Assembly: GCF_000711715.1 (NCBI RefSeq)
Contig: NZ_JONN01000002.1
Location: forward strand, 186,001 to 250,000
Direction of reading: 5' to 3'
DNA from: Sphingomonas astaxanthinifaciens DSM 22298
GTDB taxonomy: Bacteria; Pseudomonadota; Alphaproteobacteria; Sphingomonadales; Sphingomonadaceae
DNA length: 64,000 nucleotides
In this document: positions 35,934-43,279 of the stretch, piece by piece
Layout of the letters: the number at the start of each line of letters is the position of its first letter
Position numbering within the stretch: position 1 is the first letter of the stretch
The notes under the pieces: model-generated
What the model was told of the DNA's origin: nothing
What the model saw: the letters and a program-made list of their open reading frames with translations, nothing else
The model's database searches: none
Position numbers and translations under genes: made by a program

Positions 35934-36622
35934 GACTCGAAGTCGGCCCGGTAGGCGGGCTTCAGGCGGGCGAGCATGGTCGCGGTCAGCGGCAGGCTCA
36001 CTTCATAGGCGCCTTCCGCATAGGGGCCCGCGACATAGGGGTCGGCGGTGAGGTCGAGATGGTCGAAGCGCCCGTCGCGATCATGGTCGGCGAGCGCGAT
36101 CGTCAACTCCTTGAGTTCGGGACACTGGCCCGGCCACTCACCCTTCTTGACGGCTTCCTGCCGGCGCTTGGCGCGCTCGCGGTCGAGCAGGGTGCAGAAG
36201 GGCTGGCGGATGGCGCCGTCCCAGCTCTTCCCCGGTTGGAGCAGGGCGCGCCAGTCGATCTCGCGGCCGAGCGCGCGCTCCCACAGCAGGGCCTTGGTCC
36301 CCGAATTGGAATGGGCGCCGCCGGTATAGGCGCTGCTTGCCCCGACCAGCGAGAGCAGTCGCCGGCTCTGCCCCGAAGTCGTCCAGGCCCGCGAGAACTG
36401 GAGCCCGCCAAAATCGAGCTTCATCTTTTTGCGCATCTCCTTTTCGGTCGCGACCGTGGCCATCATGTCGCGCTTCTGGCGGGCGGCATCGGCGCGGAAG
36501 CGGCGGGCGAGGGCGGGGACCGCCTCGGCCTCCTTCGACCAGCGATAGGAGAAGTCGAGGCCGTCGCGGTCCGAGGCGATCGTGACCGGCGCGGCGGCGA
36601 GAAGCAGGGCGGAAATCAGCAT
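35915..36622 (-). CDS. Exported DUF4163/DUF3298-type protein
   Basis: A 235-residue protein with a short signal peptide (MLISALLLAAAPVTIA). The conserved GASSAYTGGAHSNSGTKALLWERALGREIDW block is shared by the DUF4163-DUF3298 (RsiV/PdaC-like) extracellular domain family. In RsiV this domain senses lysozyme; elsewhere the role is unknown. The gene is a single unit, convergent with ydbL and divergent from the ATP synthase operon. Confidence 0.78.
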   Translation of the reverse strand: MLISALLLAAAPVTIASDRDGLDFSYRWSKEAEAVPALARRFRADAARQKRDMMATVATEKEMRKKMKLDFGGLQFSRAWTTSGQSRRLLSLVGASSAYTGGAHSNSGTKALLWERALGREIDWRALLQPGKSWDGAIRQPFCTLLDRERAKRRQEAVKKGEWPGQCPELKELTIALADHDRDGRFDHLDLTADPYVAGPYAEGAYEVSLPLTATMLARLKPAYRADFESQPPVQ

Positions 36623-36801
36623 GCCGGGACCTTATCAGGACGCGGCTGAACGCAACAGAGATGCCCACCCCGGTTGACCTCCCGTTATGCCCTGCTAAAG
36701 GGGCGGCGCCTTGGCGGGCTCGACGCCGCCATGTTCCTTGCCTGAACCGTGCCGATGCTCAATTTCCCGAGCGTCGCCACGCACATGAGGGAGTGAAGGT
36801 C

Positions 36802-37128
36802 ATGGTGGAAGAGGGTCCGGGGCAGGACGACGGGCTACCCCCTGACGCGCGGCTGGACCGCCTCGAACAGAGGCTGGCCGAGGCGCAGCAGCGGGAAGCA
36901 ATCAGGACCGGTCACAAGCCGGCCTCGGATGCGAGCGAGCAGCTGGGGCAGAAAGTGCTGGCAACCCTGATCGGCGGCCTTTTGGGCGGCGGACTGATCG
37001 GCTGGGCATTGGACCGGCTGTTCGGAACCTGGCCCGTGCTCTTTCTGACGCTGCTGGTGCTTGGCACCGCCAGCGGCTTTTGGAGCATCATCAAGATGTC
37101 GAACGCGCAAACCAAGAAGGACCGCTGA
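36802..37128 (+). CDS. atpI: AtpI-type F0F1 ATP synthase assembly protein
   Basis: A 108-residue protein: a charged N-terminal helix (DARLDRLEQRLAEAQQR) then two transmembrane helices with GLLGGGLIGWALDRLFGTWP between and after them, as in AtpI/AtpZ-like subunits. AtpI assists c-ring assembly. The ATG at 36802 has a GAGGGAG-type ribosome-binding site. It is the first gene of the F0 operon, and atpB starts one base after its stop. Confidence 0.88.
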   Translation: MVEEGPGQDDGLPPDARLDRLEQRLAEAQQREAIRTGHKPASDASEQLGQKVLATLIGGLLGGGLIGWALDRLFGTWPVLFLTLLVLGTASGFWSIIKMSNAQTKKDR

Positions 37129-37129
37129 C

Positions 37130-37921
37130 GTGGCCGCCGAGCAGGGCAAAGTCGATCCGATGCACCAGTTCCAGGTCGAACCTCTGTTCGGCCATGACTG
37201 GACCATCGCGGGTCACTCGATTGCCTTCACCAACAGTTCGCTGTGGATGGCGCTGACCCTCATTGCGGTCTGGGTCTTCATGCTGGGCGGCATGAAGCGC
37301 GAGCTGGTCCCGGGCCGCTGGCAGGCCGCGGTCGAGGGCGTGACCGGCTTCATCAGCTCGATGATGGAGACCAACATCGGTCCGCAGGGCCGCAAGTTCG
37401 TCCCCTACGTCTTTTCGCTGTTCATCTTCATTCTCTTCGCCAACATGCTGGGATTGCTGCCCTTCGGCCTGGTCCCCGGCGTCCACCCCTTCACCGTGAC
37501 CAGCCATCTGACGGTGACCGCGGTGCTGGCGATCGTGTCCTTCGCGATCGTCCTGGTGGTCGGCTTCGCCCGCCACGGTTTCCACTTCTTCAGCCTGTTC
37601 GTGCCGCACGGCGCGCCGTGGTGGATGCTTCCCATCCTCGTCCCGGTCGAGTTCGTGTCCTTCATGGTCCGCCCGTTCAGCCTGGCGCTGCGACTGTTTG
37701 TCGCCATGACCGCCGGCCACGTGCTGCTGAAGGTGCTCGCCGGCTTCGTTATCCAGGGCGTCAACCTTGAGAGCCTGGTGCTGACCCCGGTGGTCGCCAT
37801 CCCCAGCTTCGCGCTGATGATCGGCATCAGCGGCCTCGAGCTGCTGGTCGCGGCGATCCAGGCCTATGTCTTCGCGCTTCTGACGTCGCTGTATCTCAAC
37901 GACGCCGTCAATCTTCACTAA
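37130..37921 (+). CDS. atpB: ATP synthase F0 subunit a
   Basis: A 263-residue membrane protein forming the proton half-channels. It has the conserved stator Arg in FSLALRLFVAMTAGH and the LELLVAAIQAYVFALL C-terminal helix. The GTG at 37130 is chosen because AAGAAGGA lies just upstream and it abuts the atpI stop. The operon carries only F0 genes; in alphaproteobacteria the F1 genes are normally at a separate locus. Confidence 0.97.
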   Translation: MAAEQGKVDPMHQFQVEPLFGHDWTIAGHSIAFTNSSLWMALTLIAVWVFMLGGMKRELVPGRWQAAVEGVTGFISSMMETNIGPQGRKFVPYVFSLFIFILFANMLGLLPFGLVPGVHPFTVTSHLTVTAVLAIVSFAIVLVVGFARHGFHFFSLFVPHGAPWWMLPILVPVEFVSFMVRPFSLALRLFVAMTAGHVLLKVLAGFVIQGVNLESLVLTPVVAIPSFALMIGISGLELLVAAIQAYVFALLTSLYLNDAVNLH

Positions 37922-37939
37922 GAAATACAAGAGGGAGTT

Positions 37940-38173
37940 ATGGAAATGGACGCTCAATCTGCTGCTCTGATCGGTGCCGGTCTCGCTGCCATCGGCGCCG
38001 GCATGGCCGCGCTCGGCGTGGGTAACGTCTTCGGTTCGTTCCTCGAGAGCGCGCTTCGCAACCCGTCGGCCGCCGACAGCCAGCAGGGCCGCCTGTTCAT
38101 CGGTTTCGCCGCCGCCGAGCTTCTCGGCCTGCTGTCGTTCCTCATCGCCATCCTTCTGTACCTGAAGGCCTAA
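37940..38173 (+). CDS. atpE: ATP synthase F0 subunit c
   Basis: A 77-residue (75 if started at the second ATG) hairpin of two glycine-rich transmembrane helices. The loop has the conserved RNP motif (ALRNPSA), and the second helix has the proton-carrying Glu in [11 protein letters not shown]. The Gln/Thr sodium ligands are not evident, so it is proton-coupled. It lies 18 nt after atpB with a GAGGGAG ribosome-binding site. Confidence 0.97.
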   Translation: MEMDAQSAALIGAGLAAIGAGMAALGVGNVFGSFLESALRNPSAADSQQGRLFIGFAAAELLGLLSFLIAILLYLKA

Positions 38174-38210
38174 GCGACAAGGGAACGGGACTGGACCAGG
38201 GACGGCCGCA

Positions 38211-38705
38211 ATGCCTCAATTCGATCAGATCGCCGAAATCTATGCGTCGCAGCTGTTCTGGCTGGCGATCTTCTTCGGCCTGATCTTCGTGATCGTGGGT
38301 CTCGGCATGGTGCCGAAGATCCAGGGCACGGTCGATCAGCGTAACGATCGGATCGCGGCCGACCTCGCGACCGCCGCATCGGCGCGCGAGACCGCGGACA
38401 AGCTCGAGGCGGACTATCGGGCCGCCCTCGACAAGAGCCGGGCCGAAGCCGCGCGCGTCGCGGCCGAGGCCAAGGCGGCCGCCGCCCAGGCGACCGAAGC
38501 CCGAGTCAAGGCTGCCGACGGCGAAGCGCAGGGCCGGCTCGAAGCCGCGCTCCAGCGGATCGCCGAAGCGCGGTCCTCGGCCCAGGCCGAGATCGAACAG
38601 GTCGCGGCCGATGCCGCCGCCGCGATGGTCAGCCGGGTCGCCGGCCTGACCGTCGACGAAGGCACCGCGCGTGCCGCCGTCCAGCAGGAACTCGTCCATG
38701 GCTAA
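38211..38705 (+). CDS. atpF': ATP synthase F0 subunit b'
   Basis: A 164-residue stator protein. One N-terminal transmembrane helix (SQLFWLAIFFGLIFVIVGLGMVP) is followed by a long Ala/Glu/Arg-rich helix that forms a coiled coil with subunit b. The SQLFWLAIFFGL motif is typical of the b' copy found in alphaproteobacteria and phototrophs. It overlaps the following b gene by 8 nt. Confidence 0.93.
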   Translation: MPQFDQIAEIYASQLFWLAIFFGLIFVIVGLGMVPKIQGTVDQRNDRIAADLATAASARETADKLEADYRAALDKSRAEAARVAAEAKAAAAQATEARVKAADGEAQGRLEAALQRIAEARSSAQAEIEQVAADAAAAMVSRVAGLTVDEGTARAAVQQELVHG

Positions 38706-39246
38706 TGCCGCCCAGCAGCTCGCCACCACCGAGGTGGAAGCCAATGTCGAGCATCAGGTCGACCCCAAGGCGCTCGGCTTCGACGCGACCATGCTGGTCG
38801 CGCTGGCGATGGCGGTGGTCGTCGCGCTGATGCTGTGGAAGAAGGTTCCGGCCGCGATCGGCCGCGCCCTCGACGGCAAGATCGCGGGCATCAAGGCCCA
38901 GCTCGACGAGGCCGCCGCGCTGCGCGCCGAGGCCGAGCAGATCAAGGCCGAATATGAGGCCAAGGCCGCGGCGTCCGAGAGCGAGGCCAAGGCCATGCTC
39001 GAGCGCGCCGCCCACGAGGCCGAGGCGATCCGCATCAAGGCCGAGGCCGATGCCGCCGCGCTGGTCGAGCGCCGCGCCCGCATGGCCGAGGACAAGATCG
39101 CCGCCGAGGAGCGCGCCGCCGTGCAGCAGCTTCGCGCCGCCGCCGCCGACGCCGCCACCAAGGCCGCCGCCCGCATCATCGCCGACAAGCATGACGCCGG
39201 CGCGGACAAGGCGCTGATCGACCAGGCCATCGCCGGCATCCGCTAG
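38698..39246 (+). CDS. atpF: ATP synthase F0 subunit b
   Basis: A 182-residue stator subunit. After an N-terminal extension of about 30 residues there is one transmembrane helix (ATMLVALAMAVVVALMLW), followed by a highly charged, Ala-rich helix. The sequence is extremely biased to Ala/Glu/Lys/Arg. The start overlaps the b' stop, so the two stator subunits are coupled. A terminator follows 27 nt after its stop. Confidence 0.93.
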   Translation: MANAAQQLATTEVEANVEHQVDPKALGFDATMLVALAMAVVVALMLWKKVPAAIGRALDGKIAGIKAQLDEAAALRAEAEQIKAEYEAKAAASESEAKAMLERAAHEAEAIRIKAEADAAALVERRARMAEDKIAAEERAAVQQLRAAAADAATKAAARIIADKHDAGADKALIDQAIAGIR

Positions 39247-39272
39247 GCGCTTTCCAGTCCGGAACAAGAAAC

Positions 39273-39303
39273 AGGCCGCTGGAGCGATCCGGCGGCCTTT
39301 TTC
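39273..39303 (+). terminator. Intrinsic terminator of the F0 ATP synthase operon
   Basis: AGGCCGC (39273-39279) pairs with GCGGCCT (39292-39298) around a 12-nt loop, followed by a run of T (39298-39302). It lies shortly after the atpF stop. Confidence 0.85.
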
Positions 39304-39604
39304 GTGGTGGCATGAATGTCCGCTATGGGTGGTTACCGACAAGCCACCTAGTAGTTAGCGAACATGATCGAGGTCTCCCCCTTTTCACGCGAGCCGTATC
39401 GCCGTCGAACTTGGGTCCGACTTCGGCTTCCGTTTGCCCTCCTCACCTTGTGTCCGAAAGGCCGAGACTGCGTAGCGGTTGGCGGGCAGCACGAGTGGTA
39501 TAACCACGATGGTGCCAGTTCAGCCTGCTACCATTGCCGCGTCATCCGTAAAGGCCAGCACTGGCGGTAGCCAATGTCCGCAATGGGTCGAAAGCGGCCG
39601 GCCA
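39304..39604. other. Lower-G+C spacer bounded by a direct repeat
   Basis: About 300 bp between the F0 operon and paaZ are clearly less G+C-rich than the surroundings. The word AATGTCCGCTATGGGT (39315-39330) recurs at 39573-39588 with one difference. Between the copies lies one small reading frame (39364-39570). The second copy continues into TCGAAAGCGG. The block looks like a small inserted or degenerate module. Confidence 0.6.
39364..39570 (+). CDS. Possible small zinc-binding-like protein, 68 aa (may be a remnant)
   Basis: The 68-residue frame has an unremarkable basic N-terminal half, then Cys30-x5-Cys36, GGQHEWYNHDG and Cys55-x2-Cys58, a spacing that could bind zinc. The C-terminal half looks like conserved protein while the first 29 residues do not, so this may be the tail of a damaged gene. 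No good ribosome-binding site is seen. Codon composition differs from its neighbours. Low confidence that it is expressed. Confidence 0.3.
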   Translation: MIEVSPFSREPYRRRTWVRLRLPFALLTLCPKGRDCVAVGGQHEWYNHDGASSACYHCRVIRKGQHWR

Positions 39605-41629
39605 TCAGGGCACGTTCTCCGTCAGCAGGTCGTAGGTCGCGACCAACTCGTCCTTCTGGTTGAAGATCTCGACCGCCCAGCGGACGACGCCGGTTTCCTC
39701 GCTCTTGAGGCTCTTGCTCCGCACCGTCAGCTCGACCCGCATCGAATCGCCCGGATAGAGCGGGGTCAGGAAGCGCAGGTTTTCGAGGCCGGTGTTGGCG
39801 AGCACGGGGCCCGGATCGGGGTCGACGAACAGGCCGGCGGCGAAGCTCAGGATGAGATAGCCGTGGGCGACGCGGCCCTCGAAGATCGGCGAGGCCTTGG
39901 CCGCTTCCTCGTCCATGTGGGCGTAGAAGGTGTCGCCGGTGAAATGGGCGAAATGCTCGATGTCCTCGATGGTGACGGTGCGGCTCCTGGTCCGGAGCGT
40001 GTCGCCGATGTGGAGTTCGCTCATCCGCTTGCGGAAGGGATGCGCCTCGATGACATGCTTGGGCCCGCCGGGAATATACTGGCCGGTGATCGCCGCGATC
40101 ATCGCCGGCGAGCCCTGAAGCGCGGTGCGCTGCATGTAATGGGTGACGCCGCGCACCCCGCCCATCTCCTCGCCGCCGCCGGCGCGGCCCGGGCCGCCAT
40201 GGACGAGGACGGGGAGGGGGGAGCCGTGGCCGGTGGAATCCTTGCCGTTGGTGCGGTCGATGACCAGCATCCGCCCATGGAAAGCGCCCGCGCCCGCGAC
40301 GAACTCGCGCGCCGCCTCGCCCGAATTGGTGAAGAGCGACAAGGCGAGGCTGCCCATGCCGCGGTTGGCTAGGCTGACCGCGTCGGCGAGATCGGCATAG
40401 GGCATGAGCGTCGCGACGGGCCCGAAGGGCTCGACGTCATGCGCGGCGGCGCAGGCCCAGGGGTCGTCGGCGCGGAGCAGGACGGGGGCCATGAAGGCGC
40501 CGCCGTCGGGCCCGATCCGGCCCTCGGGATCGCCCGCCGCCACCCGCGCGCCGGCCGCGGTGATGGCAGCGATCGCCTCGCGGACGCTGTCGCGCTGGGC
40601 CTGGCTGACGAGCGCGCCCATGCCCGTTCCCTTGTCGCGCGGGTCGCCGACGGGGAGCGCGGCAAGCCTGGCCGCGATCGCCTGCTCGGCGGCGTCGAGG
40701 AAGGGCGTTGGCACCATCGCGCGGCGGATGGCGGTGCACTTCTGGCCCGCCTTGACCGTCATCTCGTTGACGACCTCGGCGACGAACAGGTCGAATTCGA
40801 GCGTGCCGGGGGCGGCGTCGGGGCCGAGAAGCGAGGCGTTCAGGCTGTCCTGCTCGGCGATGAACTTGACGCTCTCGCGCTGGATCACCGGGTGGGTGCG
40901 CAGCTTGAGCGCAGTCGCGGCCGAGCCGGTGAAGCTCACCACGTCCTGGCCGGTCAGATGATCGAACAGGTCGCCGACCCCGCCCACCACCAATTGCACG
41001 GCGCCGGGGGGAAGCACGCCCGCCTCGATCATCACCCGGAAGGCGGCTTCGCACAGCCAGGCGGTGGCGCTCGCCGGCTTCACGATGGCGGGGACGCCGG
41101 CGAGGATGGTCGGGGCGAGCTTTTCGAGCATGCCCCAGACGGGGAAGTTGAACGCGTTGATGTGAACCGCGACGCCCTGCAGCGGGGTGTAGACGTGCTG
41201 GCCGATGAAGTGCGGCGACTTCGACAGCGGCTCGACGGGCCCATCGAGCAGGACCTGCGCGTCGGGAAGCTCGCGGCGGCCCTTGGACGAGAAGGAGAGG
41301 AGGGTGCCCGCGCCGCCCTCGATGTCGATCCAGCCGTCCTTGCGGGTCGCGCCGGTGGCATAGTTGAGCTCGTACAGCTCTTCCTTGCGCGCAAGGATGG
41401 CGAGGCCGAGCGCCTTCAGCATCCGCGCGCGCTGGTGGAAGGTCATCGCCCGGAGCGCGGGACCGCCGGTCTCGCGGGCGAAGCGGGCCATGCCGCCGAA
41501 GTCGAGCCCGCCCGAGCCGGTCAGCGCGACCGGGCTGCCGTCAATGGCGCTCGGCAGTTCGACGAGGCTGGCGGCGTCGCCGGGGGTCCACTGGTCGCGG
41601 GCGTAATTGAGGAGCTGGGCGGTTTTCAT
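39605..41629 (-). CDS. paaZ: PaaZ: oxepin-CoA hydrolase / 3-oxo-5,6-dehydrosuberyl-CoA semialdehyde dehydrogenase
   Basis: A 674-residue fusion as in E. coli PaaZ (681). Residues 1-520 form an aldehyde dehydrogenase (catalytic Cys in KAGQKCTAIRRAM, Glu in FIAEQDSLN, and FTGSAATALK). Residues from about 540 form a MaoC-like hydratase (HFTGDTFYAHMDEEAA...GRVAHGYLILS). Together they open the oxepin ring of phenylacetate-CoA catabolism and oxidise the aldehyde. paaG lies nearby, but the epoxidase (paaABCDE) and ligase (paaK) genes are not in the window. Confidence 0.94.
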   Translation of the reverse strand: MKTAQLLNYARDQWTPGDAASLVELPSAIDGSPVALTGSGGLDFGGMARFARETGGPALRAMTFHQRARMLKALGLAILARKEELYELNYATGATRKDGWIDIEGGAGTLLSFSSKGRRELPDAQVLLDGPVEPLSKSPHFIGQHVYTPLQGVAVHINAFNFPVWGMLEKLAPTILAGVPAIVKPASATAWLCEAAFRVMIEAGVLPPGAVQLVVGGVGDLFDHLTGQDVVSFTGSAATALKLRTHPVIQRESVKFIAEQDSLNASLLGPDAAPGTLEFDLFVAEVVNEMTVKAGQKCTAIRRAMVPTPFLDAAEQAIAARLAALPVGDPRDKGTGMGALVSQAQRDSVREAIAAITAAGARVAAGDPEGRIGPDGGAFMAPVLLRADDPWACAAAHDVEPFGPVATLMPYADLADAVSLANRGMGSLALSLFTNSGEAAREFVAGAGAFHGRMLVIDRTNGKDSTGHGSPLPVLVHGGPGRAGGGEEMGGVRGVTHYMQRTALQGSPAMIAAITGQYIPGGPKHVIEAHPFRKRMSELHIGDTLRTRSRTVTIEDIEHFAHFTGDTFYAHMDEEAAKASPIFEGRVAHGYLILSFAAGLFVDPDPGPVLANTGLENLRFLTPLYPGDSMRVELTVRSKSLKSEETGVVRWAVEIFNQKDELVATYDLLTENVP

Positions 41630-41682
41630 GCGGCTGCTCTAGGCGAGCCGCCCCGCGCGATAAAGCCGGGCGACGTTAACCA

Positions 41683-42234
41683 ATGCCCGCAACGCTCCCT
41701 CAACCGCGCGGGCGCAGATTTGCCGCCATGGTCCTGGGACTCGCCCTTGCCGTGGCCGCCTCGGCGGTGACGCCCGCCCTGCCGCCGCGGCAGACGGACG
41801 GCCTCGCCCAGCGCCTGCTCGCGGTCCACAACCAGGCCCGCGCCGAGGTCGGCGCGCCGCCCCTGGTCTGGGACGAGGAACTGGCGCGGAGCGCGGCGAG
41901 CTACGGCCCGCGGCTGGCGGCGATCGGGCGGCTGGTCCATTCCCCGCGCGAGGAGCGCCCCGGCCAGCGCGAGAACCTCGCGATGGACCTCGACTGGCGC
42001 GGCACGCCCGAAAGCCTCGCGACCATGTGGGTCGACGAGAAGAAGATCTTCACCCCCGGCCTCTTCCCCGCGGTCACCCGCACCGGGCGGTGGGAGGATG
42101 TCGCACATTACACGCAGATGATCTGGAAGGGCACGACCCACGTCGGCTGCGCCATCCATGACGAAAATGGCTGGCGCTACCTGATCTGTCGCTATTCGCC
42201 GCCCGGCAACAAGGACGGCAAGCCGGTCCCCTAA
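41683..42234 (+). CDS. Exported CAP-domain (SCP/PR-1) protein
   Basis: A 183-residue secreted protein: a signal peptide with RR before a hydrophobic core (MVLGLALAVAASAVTPA), then a CAP domain with VHNQARAEVGAPPLVWDEELARSA, the conserved HYTQMIWKGTTHVGCA and YLICRYSPPGN. CAP proteins have varied or unknown roles outside eukaryotes. It sits between paaZ and paaG on the opposite strand. The start could also be the internal ATG at 41728. Confidence 0.88.
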   Translation: MPATLPQPRGRRFAAMVLGLALAVAASAVTPALPPRQTDGLAQRLLAVHNQARAEVGAPPLVWDEELARSAASYGPRLAAIGRLVHSPREERPGQRENLAMDLDWRGTPESLATMWVDEKKIFTPGLFPAVTRTGRWEDVAHYTQMIWKGTTHVGCAIHDENGWRYLICRYSPPGNKDGKPVP

Positions 42235-43013
42235 CGGCCCTTGTAGACCGCCGGCCGCTTCTCGAGGAATGCGGCGACGCCCTCGCGATAATCCTCGGTG
42301 AAGCCCAGCCGGCGCATCTCGTCGCGCTGGAGGTCGAGCTCCTGGTCGAGCGTGCGCTCGCCGGTGGTGCGGATGATCTTCTTGATCGCGGCTAGGCCGA
42401 GCGGGGGTAGGCTTGCGAGCTTCGCCGCCAGCGCATCGACCTCGGCGTCGAGCGCATCGTCATCGACGCATTTCCAGATGAGGCCCCAGTCGGCGGCCTT
42501 CTCGGCGGGCAAGGGTTCGGCGGTGAGCGCGAGGCCGAGCGCGCGGGCCTGGCCGACCAGTCGCGGCAGGTGCCAGCTGCCGCCGCTGTCGGGGATGAGC
42601 CCGAGGTTGGCGAAGCTCTGGATGAATTTTGCCGACCGGCCCGCGACGACGAGGTCGCAGGCGAGCGCGACATTGGCGCCGGCCCCGGCGGCGACCCCGT
42701 TGACCCGCGCGATGACCGGCTGAGGCAGCGTGGCGAGGCGGCGGATCAGCGGGTTCCAGCTGGCCTCGACGGTCTCGCCGAGATCGACCGTCTGGCCCGG
42801 CGCGACCGCGCGGTCATTGAGGTCCTGACCGGCGCAGAAGCCGCGCCCCGCGCCGGTCAGCACGATCACGCGAGCTGTGTCGGCAACGCGATCGAGGGCG
42901 TCGCGCAATTCGCCGTGCATGGCGGCGGTGAAGCTGTTGAGCCGGTCGGGGCGGTTGAGGGTCAGGCGCGCGACGCCGCCGGATTCTTGGACGAGGATTG
43001 TGGGCTCGGTCAC
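42231..43013 (-). CDS. paaG: PaaG-like 1,2-epoxyphenylacetyl-CoA isomerase (enoyl-CoA hydratase family)
   Basis: A 260-residue crotonase-fold protein with GFCAGQDLNDR, the oxyanion loop GVAAGAGANVALACDLV, and GLIPDSGGSWHLPRLVG, all close to PaaG. PaaG isomerises the ring epoxide to the oxepin that PaaZ opens. The start overlaps the pqqD-like stop, so it is translated from an operon headed by an ABC transporter, an unusual context. Its 3' end overlaps the CAP-gene stop by 4 nt. Confidence 0.88.
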   Translation of the reverse strand: MTEPTILVQESGGVARLTLNRPDRLNSFTAAMHGELRDALDRVADTARVIVLTGAGRGFCAGQDLNDRAVAPGQTVDLGETVEASWNPLIRRLATLPQPVIARVNGVAAGAGANVALACDLVVAGRSAKFIQSFANLGLIPDSGGSWHLPRLVGQARALGLALTAEPLPAEKAADWGLIWKCVDDDALDAEVDALAAKLASLPPLGLAAIKKIIRTTGERTLDQELDLQRDEMRRLGFTEDYREGVAAFLEKRPAVYKGR

Positions 43014-43279
43014 GCGGCGACCCTTTCGATCAGGCCCTCGGTCTCGAGGTCGGCGAGCAGGGCAGCGACGTCCGAGCGGCAGGTCGCCTCGGGGACTTCA
43101 TATTGCTCGAGCAGGGCAGCGATGATCTCGTCTTCGCTCGGCTCGGCGGCAAGCAGCTGCCAGACCGAGGCGGTCACCCCTTCCATGCCGAAGGCGAAGC
43201 CGCGCGCGGCCTGGAGGGCGACGACGTCGTCGCCGATCTCGGTCGAGAGGGCGTCGGGGGAGCGGCGGTAGCGGGTCAT
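43010..43279 (-). CDS. PqqD-family peptide-binding protein
   Basis: An 89-residue RiPP-recognition-like domain: DDVVALQAARGFAFGMEGVTASVWQLLAAEPS followed by EIIAALLEQY and DVAALLADLETEGLI, the standard PqqD/lasso-B1 pattern. Such proteins bind leader peptides and present them to maturation enzymes. Its start overlaps the ABC-transporter stop and its stop overlaps paaG. No precursor peptide is evident nearby. Three families that work with PqqD domains occur at 55.5-57.9 kb. Confidence 0.85.
   Translation of the reverse strand: MTRYRRSPDALSTEIGDDVVALQAARGFAFGMEGVTASVWQLLAAEPSEDEIIAALLEQYEVPEATCRSDVAALLADLETEGLIERVAA

Noticed and set aside
36674..36700. Sigma-70 promoter TTGACC before atpI
   Set aside because: No convincing -10 element at 16-18 bp spacing.
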